NCBI GenBank assembly: GCA_900549445.1
Contig: UROS01000008.1
Span: 1-30,755 of the forward strand
Direction: 5' to 3'
Length of the DNA: 30,755 nt
From: an uncultured Porphyromonadaceae bacterium
GTDB taxonomy: Bacteria > Bacteroidota > Bacteroidia > Bacteroidales > Muribaculaceae
How positions within the stretch are numbered: position 1 is the first letter of the stretch; each line of letters opens with the position of its first letter. Of this stretch, positions 23,030-30,221 are shown piece by piece. The translations under genes were made by a program, and so were the position numbers. Below the pieces are notes generated by a model. The model worked only from the letters and a program-made list of their open reading frames with translations. It ran no database searches and was not told the DNA's origin.

Positions 23030-23433
23030 TTGCTGAAGAAGCGGAGGCGTTTTACGGTGTGGCCGACTGCAAGTATGAGGAAGACAAATCCGATTTTGCC
23101 GTGGACGCCGCCTATGGGGGAGTGGGCGAAAGAAACGGCCCAATGAACCATCACAACCGCGGCGCTGACAACTGTAAGGAGACCGAAGAGGGCAAGCCAT
23201 CGCGTGACGGGCGATTTCTGTTTACGGAATTTACGGAACCATACTTTCCATCCGAAATGCAGATAAATATGCCAGATAATAAGCGCGAAAAAAGCACACC
23301 CCAAGGCTATATGCACCCATACCCATCGGACAGCGGGGAGGAAGGCTTCGAGCTGCACGCTCGATGCGAGCATCAGCAAAGTCACCACGAGCAACGACCA
23401 GTCGCAAATTTTCAGTTTTCTTGCTTTTGTCAT
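23026..23433 (-). CDS. Small four-helix membrane protein, probable di-heme cytochrome b-like (DUF4405-type)
   Basis: A 135-residue inner membrane protein with four predicted helices (about 12-30, 37-60, 77-99, 109-127). Helix 2 has His41 and His55, helix 4 has His111 and His125. Both pairs are 14 residues apart, the spacing of the two heme-ligand pairs in cytochrome b-type four-helix bundles. Additional His59, His97 and His104 sit near helix ends. This supports two b-type hemes (His41/His111 and His55/His125), and the general look is of DUF4405-like proteins. The positively charged loop WKVWFRKFRKQK (62-73) between helices 2 and 3 suggests a cytoplasmic side. A promoter stands directly before it, and the glycosyltransferase start overlaps its stop. 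The electron-transfer role is inferred from histidine geometry. Confidence 0.78.
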   Translation of the reverse strand: MTKARKLKICDWSLLVVTLLMLASSVQLEAFLPAVRWVWVHIALGCAFFALIIWHIYLHFGWKVWFRKFRKQKSPVTRWLALFGLLTVVSAAVVMVHWAVSFAHSPIGGVHGKIGFVFLILAVGHTVKRLRFFSK

Positions 23434-23460
23434 GTCTGATTGTGGGTTTTGTTTTCAATG

Positions 23461-23492
23461 CAAAGATAATAAGGGCCGAGCAGATATTCAAA
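23461..23492 (-). promoter_or_regulatory. Promoter of the di-heme protein/glycosyltransferase unit
   Basis: Minus strand TTTG (23492-23489), exactly 20 bases, then TATCTTTG (23468-23461). Both elements match the Bacteroidetes -33/-7 consensus perfectly. The leader to the ATG at 23433 is about 22 bases. Confidence 0.75.
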
Positions 23493-23543
23493 TTGAAATA
23501 ATAATCCGGACATCAGCGCAGCGGGGATTGCTGAAAATGAAGA

Positions 23544-23574
23544 GCCTGAAGCGCTCGGGGGAGCGGATTCAGGC
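23544..23574. terminator. Bidirectional-looking terminator hairpin
   Basis: GCCTGAA (23544-23550) pairs with TTCAGGC (23568-23574), and after a small internal bulge CGCTC (23552-23556) pairs with GAGCG (23561-23565) around a GGGG loop. On the plus strand CCTTTTACTTTTT follows; on the minus strand TCTTCATTTTC follows. The likely user is the sigma factor transcript coming from the right, which would then carry a 3' tail of about 170 bases. Confidence 0.7.
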
Positions 23575-23653
23575 CCTTTTACTTTTTCAGTCTCACGACT
23601 TTCAGTAACCAATTAACCAATCATTTAATCAATCTCAATACAAATCCTTAAAA

Positions 23654-23719
23654 ATGGCAGTAAGAAAATCAAAAGTAACAGTAAATATATTTTATGTCAG
23701 TCGGCGTAAAGTCAACTAA
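23654..23719 (+). CDS. Doubtful 21-codon small ORF
   Basis: ATG at 23654 opens MAVRKSKVTVNIFYVSRRKV plus Asn, then TAA. It is preceded by an A/T-rich leader (ACAAATCCTTAAAA) of the sort common before Bacteroidetes start codons, and MAVRKSK resembles the first residues of many small basic proteins. No promoter was found and it lies antisense to the sigma factor 3' tail. It could be a truncated remnant or chance. Confidence 0.15.
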   Translation: MAVRKSKVTVNIFYVSRRKVN

Positions 23720-23742
23720 CGTTCAATTTCTTATTGTGGAGC

Positions 23743-24246
23743 TTAACGGTAATCGGCGAAACGTGTCTGGAGTTTCTTTCGTGCGAAGAAAATACGGCTC
23801 TTGACGGTGCCGAGGGGCAGATTCATTTTTTCGGCGATTTCGTTGTATTTGTAGCCGGCCACGTGCATCGAGAAAGGAATGCGGTAGTCGTCGGGGAAGG
23901 AGTTGATCACGTCGGTAATCTCACCGGCACCGAAAGAGGCTTCGGGGGTCTCGAGTCCGGAGTCCTGCGAGAGGTTGAGGTGATAGAGGTCTTCAGTCTG
24001 GTCAATCACGGTGGCGCTGCGGACAACGCGGCGGTAATTGTTGATGAAGATGTTGCGCATAATCGTGAACACCCACCCCTTGAAGTTAGTGTTGTCGATA
24101 TATTTGTCTTCGTTATCGAGAGCTTTCAACGTGGTGTCCTGGAGCAGGTCGTAGGCATTGTCGCGGTTGGAAGTCAGCATGAACGCGAAGTTCAGAAGAT
24201 TGTTCTGAATAGCCATCAGTTTAGTTTGAAATTCTTTCGATCCCAT
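23743..24246 (-). CDS. RNA polymerase ECF-type sigma factor
   Basis: A 167-residue sigma-70 family factor with region 2 at about 10-80 (NFAFMLTSNRDNAYDLLQDT, then NFKGWVFTIMRNIFINNYRR) and region 4 at about 108-160 (FPDDYRIPFSMHVAGYKYNE, then the helix-turn-helix LPLGTVKSRIFFARKKLQ). These stretches closely match a highly conserved Bacteroidales ECF factor I recall. No anti-sigma factor gene with a membrane anchor is adjacent, so control is probably at the promoter or by a distant partner. Upstream there is a TAnnTTTG promoter with a perfect dyad over the start site and three TGTTAC repeats. Bacteroides EcfO-type stress sigma factors are one possibility, but I cannot confirm orthology. Confidence 0.92.
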   Translation of the reverse strand: MGSKEFQTKLMAIQNNLLNFAFMLTSNRDNAYDLLQDTTLKALDNEDKYIDNTNFKGWVFTIMRNIFINNYRRVVRSATVIDQTEDLYHLNLSQDSGLETPEASFGAGEITDVINSFPDDYRIPFSMHVAGYKYNEIAEKMNLPLGTVKSRIFFARKKLQTRFADYR

Positions 24247-24281
24247 AGCTCATAATTTTTGAAAGTTGAACGTAGTTTTGT

Positions 24282-24299
24282 TGTTCACTTATCTGAACA
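24282..24299. promoter_or_regulatory. Operator-like dyad at the sigma factor start site
   Basis: TGTTCA (24282-24287) and TGAACA (24294-24299) form a perfect dyad with a 6-base spacer. It lies immediately downstream of the -7 box at 24303-24310 (minus strand), so it would cover the transcription start, a typical repressor position. Confidence 0.5.
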
Positions 24300-24302
24300 C
24301 TT

Positions 24303-24332
24303 CAAAATTATAGCTTTTTCACCGGATGCAAA
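24303..24332 (-). promoter_or_regulatory. Promoter of the sigma factor gene
   Basis: On the minus strand TTTG (24332-24329), 18 bases, then TAATTTTG (24310-24303), an exact TAnnTTTG box. The spacing is slightly shorter than the usual 19-21. The leader to the ATG at 24246 is about 50 bases. Confidence 0.5.
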
Positions 24333-24414
24333 TTTTTCTTGCAATAAAAAATCGAAAGAAATTCAATAATTTTACAAAATTCTTATAATACGCTGGAAAT
24401 CTGAACAATACGAC

Positions 24415-24441
24415 TGTTACAGATTGTTACAATATTGTTAC
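24415..24441. promoter_or_regulatory. Three phased TGTTAC direct repeats
   Basis: TGTTAC occurs at 24415-24420, 24425-24430 and 24436-24441, spaced 10 and 11 bases, i.e. on one face of the helix. The array is about 85-110 bases upstream of the sigma factor promoter and just after the stop of the neighbouring gene. It could be an activator site. Confidence 0.45.
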
Positions 24442-24471
24442 GGCGCAATGATTTTGCAACGATTCGGGCCT

Positions 24472-25557
24472 TTATCGCGCGCGGTCTACGATAAGCTGAA
24501 TGGCGGGGTCGAGGGGCGGTGCGAGGGGGCTGACGATGAAGTCAGGGACGGCGGAGCGGTTGTTTTTGTCGGCTTTCGCCTCGTCGGCCGTCATAGGCTC
24601 GGCGCTGACGACATAGAGTTCGATATACGACAGCAGATCCGTGTCTTTGTCAGTGCGGATAAGTTTCTTAAAAAGCTTTCCGCGGATGGTGGCGTGGACG
24701 TTGGCGGTACCGTAGACAATGTCTTCCGGAAAATACTCGCCGCCCGGCTTTGCGCGGTAAGCCCACGACTCGTCCATGAGGTAAAATTCGGTTGTTAGTC
24801 CGAACATTTTCAGCAAATTCGGCGACTCGCGGTGGTTTTTGCTGTTTGCGAGAAAGTCGTGACTCACTACACAGAGATTGTTTCTGCCGATGGAGCCGGA
24901 CGCGACAGCCGGGCCGCCGGGCTCACCGTGCATGAATCCGAAGGGGATGTCGGAATGGGGACGTTCGTTGTCTGACAGTTTCTTGGAAGGAAATTCGACC
25001 ATGTCGGTCCACGAGAGGGTATCGTCGAACACAGGAGGACACCAGACGGTGTCAACGTCAGCCGTAATCCTGCGGTTGTAACATCTCGAGGCGCGTATCT
25101 GCGGAATTCTGACGGCTTTGAACTTCGTTTTTGCCGTGGGGATATAGCAGTCGGCCATGTGCTCGTTGAACATTATCAGTGTGTCGCCGGGGAGAGTACG
25201 GCACTCATATTCACGCATGTAGAGCGTAAGTTTGAGAACGGGCCGGTCGGCCGGCGTGACGAGCACCTCTCCCAATCCCAGAGAACTCTCACGCAGACGG
25301 AGCGTATCGGTGCCCGACGGGGCGCTGCCTTTCTCAAAGCCGAGGTATTTCACGCTCAGAGGATAATCGGCAGCGGAAAGACCGGAAATTACACCGCAAC
25401 TGTCGGTTATTCCGGCGATGATTCCGGCACGGGTGAAAACAGTGGCGCCCGGCAGAGGGGCGGAATCGTCGGCGCCAACCACAACCAGGCTGCGTCCGGA
25501 GGCCATACAGAAAATCCAGAAGATCAGAGCAAGTATCGAACACGTTATTTTCTTCAT
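24472..25557 (-). CDS. Secreted CarboxypepD_reg-like domain protein
   Basis: A 361-residue exported protein of uncertain role. An N-terminal signal peptide (about 1-22, MKKITCSILALIFWIFCMAS) precedes a carboxypeptidase-regulatory-like beta-sandwich (about 25-95): SLVVVGADDSAPLPGATVFT, TDSCGVISGL and the DYPLSVKYLGFE end are the recurring strands of this domain in Bacteroidetes surface proteins. Residues 100-361 are not recognised; they contain many aromatic residues and a YIELYVVSAEPMTADEAKAD stretch, with no TonB plug or barrel. Start at 25557 gives the signal peptide; the frame extends upstream to 25641 over the ligase end without coding character. It starts 25 bases after the acyl-CoA ligase and is probably co-transcribed with it. 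Confidence 0.8.
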   Translation of the reverse strand: MKKITCSILALIFWIFCMASGRSLVVVGADDSAPLPGATVFTRAGIIAGITDSCGVISGLSAADYPLSVKYLGFEKGSAPSGTDTLRLRESSLGLGEVLVTPADRPVLKLTLYMREYECRTLPGDTLIMFNEHMADCYIPTAKTKFKAVRIPQIRASRCYNRRITADVDTVWCPPVFDDTLSWTDMVEFPSKKLSDNERPHSDIPFGFMHGEPGGPAVASGSIGRNNLCVVSHDFLANSKNHRESPNLLKMFGLTTEFYLMDESWAYRAKPGGEYFPEDIVYGTANVHATIRGKLFKKLIRTDKDTDLLSYIELYVVSAEPMTADEAKADKNNRSAVPDFIVSPLAPPLDPAIQLIVDRAR

Positions 25558-25582
25558 AAGGCCGGATGCCGGAGGGATGACG

Positions 25583-27247
25583 TCAGTTGTAAAGATAGCG
25601 TTTGATGGATTTCTTGGGGGTCTTCTCAAACTCGTTGGCAATGAGCTTGATGTCGTCTATGCGCTCGTAGGGGCCGACCCGTTTGTTGAGGCCGGTGCGG
25701 ACGGTCTCCATAATTTTCGGAAGCATCTCGTTGGTGATGTGGTCGCGGTCCATTGCCTCGTAGTCGGGGTAAACGAGGGCCACAAGGTGCTTGCCGCGCT
25801 CCACAATGAGGCTTTCGGCCACGTAGGGCATATTGTTGAGTTTCGCCTCGATTTCCTCGGGATAGATGTTCTGGCCGTTGGCGGTGAGAATCATTGTCTT
25901 GTTGCGGCCCTTTATGTAGATTGTGCCGTCGGAATCGCGGGTGCCCATGTCGCCGGTGTGAAGCCATCCGTCGGAGTCGAGAACTGCTTCGGTGGCCTCG
26001 GGGTTCTTGTAGTAACCTTTCATAACGTTCTCGCCTCTGACGCAGATTTCGCCGGGAATGCGCTCGCCGTCGGGCGACAGGATTTTGCTATGCATGATTC
26101 CGGGGAGTGTGCGCCCGGAGGAGCCGACTATGAATTTGCGCCATGGAGTGTAGCTGATAAGGGGGCCGCATTCGGTCATGCCGTAGCCGACAGTAAACGG
26201 GAACTTGACTTTATGGAGAAACTCCTCAACCTCGTGGTTGAGCGGAGCGCCTCCCACAATCACTTCCTCGAATTCGCCGCCGAATGCGCTTATGAGCTGC
26301 TGGCGGATCTTCCGGTATATAAGGTTTCGCACGCCGGGCACCATGAGCAGTCGCTTAGTGGAGGTCTTGTCGAGGATCGGGCGGAGTTTGTTGCGGTAAA
26401 TCTTTTCGAGAATGAGCGGAACGCAGAGAATAAGGTTCGGTTTCACCTCGGAGAAGGCTTTGAGCAGGAGTTTGGGGGTGGGAAGTTTGCCCAGCAGGGT
26501 GATATGGGTGCCGACAGCGAGCGGCACGAGCATATCGAAAGCGCATCCGTAGGCGTGGGCCAGGGGCAGGAAAGAGAGGCACCGCGAACCGCGGTAATGG
26601 AGGCGCGATTCGATGCCGAACACTACGTTGCCGCAGAGATTGTTGAGAGTGAGCATGACTCCCTTGGAGAAGCCGGTGGTGCCGGAAGTGTAGTTGATCT
26701 CAGCCACGGTGTCGGCCGGAATTAGGGGATATTCGATGTCGGCGGCGGTGTAGCCGTGGGGGTAGCGGCGGCGCATCTCGCGGGGAAGTTTCTCAATGAA
26801 TTTTTCCACGGCTCTCGACGATGACGGATGCTCGGCGAGCACGCGGCGGGTGTCGAGCGCCAGCACGGCTTTCACACGCGGAATCTTCTCGAACTCCATG
26901 TTGTCGAAAATCGCTTCGGATATGAATAGCATCACGCTCTCGGAATGGTTTATGATGTGTGTGGCATCCTCGGTGCTGAAATCCTGCAGAACGGGTACCA
27001 CTACGGCGCCGTAGGTTATGGTTGCCATGTAGGTAACCACCCACGAGGCGGTGTTTTTGCCCATGAGCGCGATTTTGTCGCCCCGTTTCACTCCGGCACG
27101 CTCGAAGAGCATGTGGGTTGCTGCGATGCGGCGCGCCAGGTCGGCATAGGTCATCGTGACGCCCGAACCGTATTCCGTAAGGGCGGGGAGATCCCAGTTT
27201 CTGTTGAAACTCGAGGCGTATATCTGTAGCAGGTTTTCGCTTAGCAT
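25583..27247 (-). CDS. AMP-forming long-chain acyl-CoA ligase (ANL superfamily)
   Basis: A 554-residue enzyme expected to activate a fatty or other carboxylic acid with ATP and CoA. The P-loop motif is INYTSGTTGFSKGVMLT (about 187-203), the central motif GYGMTECGPL (about 343-352), and the hinge/ATP motif WLHTGDMGTRD (about 411-421) with KGRNKTMILTANGQNIYPEE (about 428-447). The C-terminal KTPKKSIKRYLYN supplies the catalytic Lys. It is full length and intact, with no signal peptide. FadD-like Bacteroidetes ligases have this size and closely similar motifs. It is followed 25 bases later by the CarboxypepD_reg-like gene; the lipoprotein gene ends about 130 bases upstream. Chain length is not predictable. 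Confidence 0.92.
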   Translation of the reverse strand: MLSENLLQIYASSFNRNWDLPALTEYGSGVTMTYADLARRIAATHMLFERAGVKRGDKIALMGKNTASWVVTYMATITYGAVVVPVLQDFSTEDATHIINHSESVMLFISEAIFDNMEFEKIPRVKAVLALDTRRVLAEHPSSSRAVEKFIEKLPREMRRRYPHGYTAADIEYPLIPADTVAEINYTSGTTGFSKGVMLTLNNLCGNVVFGIESRLHYRGSRCLSFLPLAHAYGCAFDMLVPLAVGTHITLLGKLPTPKLLLKAFSEVKPNLILCVPLILEKIYRNKLRPILDKTSTKRLLMVPGVRNLIYRKIRQQLISAFGGEFEEVIVGGAPLNHEVEEFLHKVKFPFTVGYGMTECGPLISYTPWRKFIVGSSGRTLPGIMHSKILSPDGERIPGEICVRGENVMKGYYKNPEATEAVLDSDGWLHTGDMGTRDSDGTIYIKGRNKTMILTANGQNIYPEEIEAKLNNMPYVAESLIVERGKHLVALVYPDYEAMDRDHITNEMLPKIMETVRTGLNKRVGPYERIDDIKLIANEFEKTPKKSIKRYLYN

Positions 27248-27380
27248 AGTTCAAAACATGAAAAGAGCCGCACCCGTAGCCGGTTGCAACCAAAGTTCAA
27301 AGGAAATAAAAATCAATAATATATACAAATTTTTCCGCCGAATAGTTTTGCGGGCGGGGATGAAGCGGGGTGCGGGGGAA

Positions 27381-28787
27381 TTATTGGCCGCTTTCAGGAT
27401 CCGGCACGAACTGGTAGGCGCCGAGCGAGGGAGCGGACGCGAGACGCTCCACACCGTAGAAATCCCGGGCGGCGGCAGCGGGCATGAGAGCAGGCGCCCC
27501 GGCCTCGGCCGCAGGCGATCCGGGCTGCAGACGGTAGTCGAAAATGTAGTCTTCGCGAACGGTGTGATAGAGCGGATCCTGATCCCATAAAATGGAGATG
27601 AAGTGGCTGTCGTCGTCACCGGCGCTTTTGAGCAGGCAGTGGTCGAAAGTCACGTCTGTATTGTCGAGGTCGCCCATGGAGAGGTCGGTACCGAGTCCGT
27701 AGACTATGGAATTGGTGAAGCGGGCTGAGAGGCGGGGCAGACCGGAGCCGTCGTCGGTATCGTCGTCGGCGTGGCTCAGCTGTACGGTGGCGCCGCGTAG
27801 CGCCGCGAAAAGGTAATAGTTGGCAAAAGTACACTGGCTCAGTCCGGCTTTGCCTCCGTGGAGGAGCAGCGCGCCTGAAGCGGCGTCGGCAATCTCGCAG
27901 CCTGTGGCTTCGACGTCGGCGTGATATGCCGCGAGGGCATATCCGGCGGAGTTGCGCAGTCGGCAGTTGAGGAAGCTCACCTGAGAGAGGGAATCGGCAA
28001 GCACACCGCTCACGGTGTTGCGCACAACGGTGTGACTCAGTCTGTTGCCACGGCTCTCGGGGCGGAACAACAGGCCCACCCACTGCGACGCCATAAGGTC
28101 GAACGAGATGTCGCCCACCACGTTGTCGGTGCGGTCGCCGGTCATGTTGACCGGTTTTTCGGGTGTGCCCTCACTTATGAGAGTGCCTTCGACGAAGAAA
28201 GCGGCCTTGTCGTGGAAACAGAGCGTGGTGCCCGGCGCGAGGGTGAGAGTGGCTCCGCGGGCTACGGTGAGAGAGTCGAAAATCTGGTAAGGTACGGGCG
28301 AATCCCAGCGGGTATCGGAGGTTATCACTGTACCAGTCCGGCGCTCCACGTCCTGACCGTCGATTGTAAGCACCACGGAGCGTTCCACGCCATTGGTAGT
28401 GAAATCGAGGTGATCGGTGACCCTGACGGGAGCCGTAGCGCCGTTGACTGCGGGAGTGGCCTCTACAAACACGTAGATGGAATCGTTGGGCCGTATCTCG
28501 ACGTTGCTGAACGAGGAGCCTGTGAGGCCGTCGACGTTTATGCGGAATGAGCGGCCCTCGCGCAGGGCTATGCGCGAGATGCTGATAATCTTGTCGTTGT
28601 GGTTCCGTACGGTGAAGCGGAAAGTCGGAGTGGGCTGCCCGGTGAAAAAGGTGCCCATCTTCAGCGTATCGGTCGAGAAGTCGGGCTGCGCCGAAGGCGA
28701 GGTAGTGACGCCGTCCTCGATGCAGGCAGAGAAGAGAGCCGCCATGAGCGCGGCGAGTATGCTTATAAGAAGATATTGCGTTTTCAT
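27381..28787 (-). CDS. Parallel beta-helix surface/periplasmic lipoprotein
   Basis: A 468-residue lipoprotein. The type II signal ends in the lipobox LFSAC with lipidated Cys22, followed by IEDG, only partly like the acidic surface-export signal of Bacteroidetes. Residues about 35-150 look like an Ig-like or choice-of-anchor beta domain (FRFTVRNHNDKIISISRIAL, then IEVRPNDSIYVFVEATP-like strands). Residues about 165-410 form a right-handed parallel beta-helix with turns such as GTTLCFHDKAAFFVEGTLIS, LSHTVVRNTVSGVLADS, VSFLNCRLRNSAGYALAAY and VEATGCEIADAASGALLLH. The C-terminus (RDFYGVERLASAPSLGAYQF) is the usual ending of Bacteroidetes choice-of-anchor/right-handed beta-helix proteins. No catalytic residues were identified; carbohydrate binding is plausible. 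Confidence 0.85.
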   Translation of the reverse strand: MKTQYLLISILAALMAALFSACIEDGVTTSPSAQPDFSTDTLKMGTFFTGQPTPTFRFTVRNHNDKIISISRIALREGRSFRINVDGLTGSSFSNVEIRPNDSIYVFVEATPAVNGATAPVRVTDHLDFTTNGVERSVVLTIDGQDVERRTGTVITSDTRWDSPVPYQIFDSLTVARGATLTLAPGTTLCFHDKAAFFVEGTLISEGTPEKPVNMTGDRTDNVVGDISFDLMASQWVGLLFRPESRGNRLSHTVVRNTVSGVLADSLSQVSFLNCRLRNSAGYALAAYHADVEATGCEIADAASGALLLHGGKAGLSQCTFANYYLFAALRGATVQLSHADDDTDDGSGLPRLSARFTNSIVYGLGTDLSMGDLDNTDVTFDHCLLKSAGDDDSHFISILWDQDPLYHTVREDYIFDYRLQPGSPAAEAGAPALMPAAAARDFYGVERLASAPSLGAYQFVPDPESGQ

Positions 28788-28859
28788 TATTGTATAAACG
28801 CAAAAACAGGGGCGGATATTGCCCGTAAAAGATTATAAGAAACCGTAATAACCGCTAAA

Positions 28860-30221
28860 TCAGAGCAGGGAAGATATGAGGGCGGTGGAAATAGACATGT
28901 AGATGACCATGCCGATGATGTCGTTGGTAATCGAGATGAAGGGGCCGGTGGCGAGGGCGGGGTCGATTTTGAGTTTTTCGAGGGTAAGGGGCACGAAAGT
29001 GCCGAAGACGGATGCGAACATCACCACGCAGAAGAGCGAGAGCGAAACTGCCACGGTAGTGACCTGATGCGCCGAGCCGAGTTTGAAGAGATTGTATACA
29101 AACACGAGCAGTGCTATTATGCAGCCGTTGATCAGCCCTACTCCGAGTTCCTTGAGCAGCTGGGAGGCCGATTTGCGGATGTCGAGCGAGCCGTTGGCAA
29201 GGCCCTGCACCACGATTGCCGACGACTGCGTGCCTACATTTCCGCCCGTTCCGCCTATGAGGGGAATGAATAGCGCCAGGGCGGGATCGGCCACGAAACC
29301 GTTTTCGAAACCGCCGAGAATCACCGAGTTGCAGAGTCCGCCCACCATTCCGATGAGCAGCCACGGCAGGCGCGCCTTAGTCTGGGTGAACATGGTGTCG
29401 TCGGATTCCACGTCGGACGAGAGACCGGATGCCAGCTGGTAGTCGCGTTCGGATGAGTCGCGGACGCGATCCATTACGTCGTCGACCGTAATGCGCCCCA
29501 CAAGGCGGCCGATGGAATCGACCACGGGCATTGCCACAAGGTCGTATTTCTCGAAGTCGAGCGCCACCTCGTCGATCGGGGTATCGGCTTTCACCGAGGC
29601 CGGATTCTCTTCCATCACGTGTTTGATTTTCGACACGGAGGGGTGCGTTATCAAGGTTTTAAGGGGGAGGATACCACGCAGGCGCTCATCGTTGTCGACC
29701 ACGTAGACGTAGTAAATCTCGTCCATGTCCTCGGCCTGCAGACGCATCTGACGTATGCATTCGGGCATGCTCCAGTTCTCGTTGATGACGATCATCTCGG
29801 TGCCCATGAGGCCGCCGGCAGTGTCCTCGTCGTATTTCAGAAGGTCGATGATGTCGCCGGCCTGCTCCACGTCGTCGATGTGGGAGAGGATTTTCTCGCG
29901 ATCCTCCTCGTCGAGTTCCTGAAGAATGTCGACGGCGTCGTCGGTGTCGAGGTGGTCGATCTGATTGGCGATGTCCTCGGCGTCCATCTTCGAGAGGAGC
30001 TTGCGGCGGTCGTCCTCGTCGAGTTCCATGAGGAGTTCCGCCTGAGTATCGTCGTCGAGGAGCTTATAGAGATACTCGGCTTCCTCGAGGTCGAGATCCT
30101 GATACAGGTCGGCTATGTCGGCCGGATGGAGGTCGGCGAGTTCCGCCCGTGCAGCCTGCTCGGCATGGTCGGAAATTATTTTGCGGAGATGGTCGAGATA
30201 TTCGGGTGAGAATTCTTTCAT
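28860..30221 (-). CDS. mgtE: Magnesium transporter MgtE
   Basis: A 453-residue inner membrane Mg2+ channel. The acidic N domain (about 1-130, with repeated LxxLDxxxA-type helices) and two CBS domains (about 135-200 and 200-262) form the cytoplasmic Mg2+ sensor. Five membrane helices follow (about 290-450). The diagnostic pore segments are GGTGGNVGTQSS and, in helix 5, the DPALATGPFISITNDIIG stretch whose Asp434 corresponds to the conserved pore Asp of MgtE. All elements are present and family length is normal. The start overlaps the rsmA stop by 4 bases (ATGA), so the pair is translationally coupled. The unpaired Mg2+ control is built into the protein itself. Confidence 0.97.
   Translation of the reverse strand: MKEFSPEYLDHLRKIISDHAEQAARAELADLHPADIADLYQDLDLEEAEYLYKLLDDDTQAELLMELDEDDRRKLLSKMDAEDIANQIDHLDTDDAVDILQELDEEDREKILSHIDDVEQAGDIIDLLKYDEDTAGGLMGTEMIVINENWSMPECIRQMRLQAEDMDEIYYVYVVDNDERLRGILPLKTLITHPSVSKIKHVMEENPASVKADTPIDEVALDFEKYDLVAMPVVDSIGRLVGRITVDDVMDRVRDSSERDYQLASGLSSDVESDDTMFTQTKARLPWLLIGMVGGLCNSVILGGFENGFVADPALALFIPLIGGTGGNVGTQSSAIVVQGLANGSLDIRKSASQLLKELGVGLINGCIIALLVFVYNLFKLGSAHQVTTVAVSLSLFCVVMFASVFGTFVPLTLEKLKIDPALATGPFISITNDIIGMVIYMSISTALISSLL

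Larger units (their letters stand above)
23434..23742. other. Intergenic region between di-heme protein and sigma factor genes
   Basis: These 309 bases contain a promoter (23461-23492), a strong hairpin (23544-23574) and, on the plus strand, a 21-codon frame. Otherwise it is AT-rich with no recognisable gene. Confidence 0.6.

Noticed and set aside
23030..23200. 57-residue N-terminal extension of the GT2-fucosyltransferase protein
   Set aside because: Arg/Pro/Cys-rich, lies within the di-heme protein gene, and the ATGA junction gives a standard GT2 N-terminus.
25558..25641. 28-residue extension of the CarboxypepD_reg-like protein
   Set aside because: It would bury the signal peptide and overlap the ligase gene.
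28788..28859. Terminator between mgtE and the lipoprotein gene
   Set aside because: Only a 4-bp GGGC/GCCC stem is seen and no T tract at its end.
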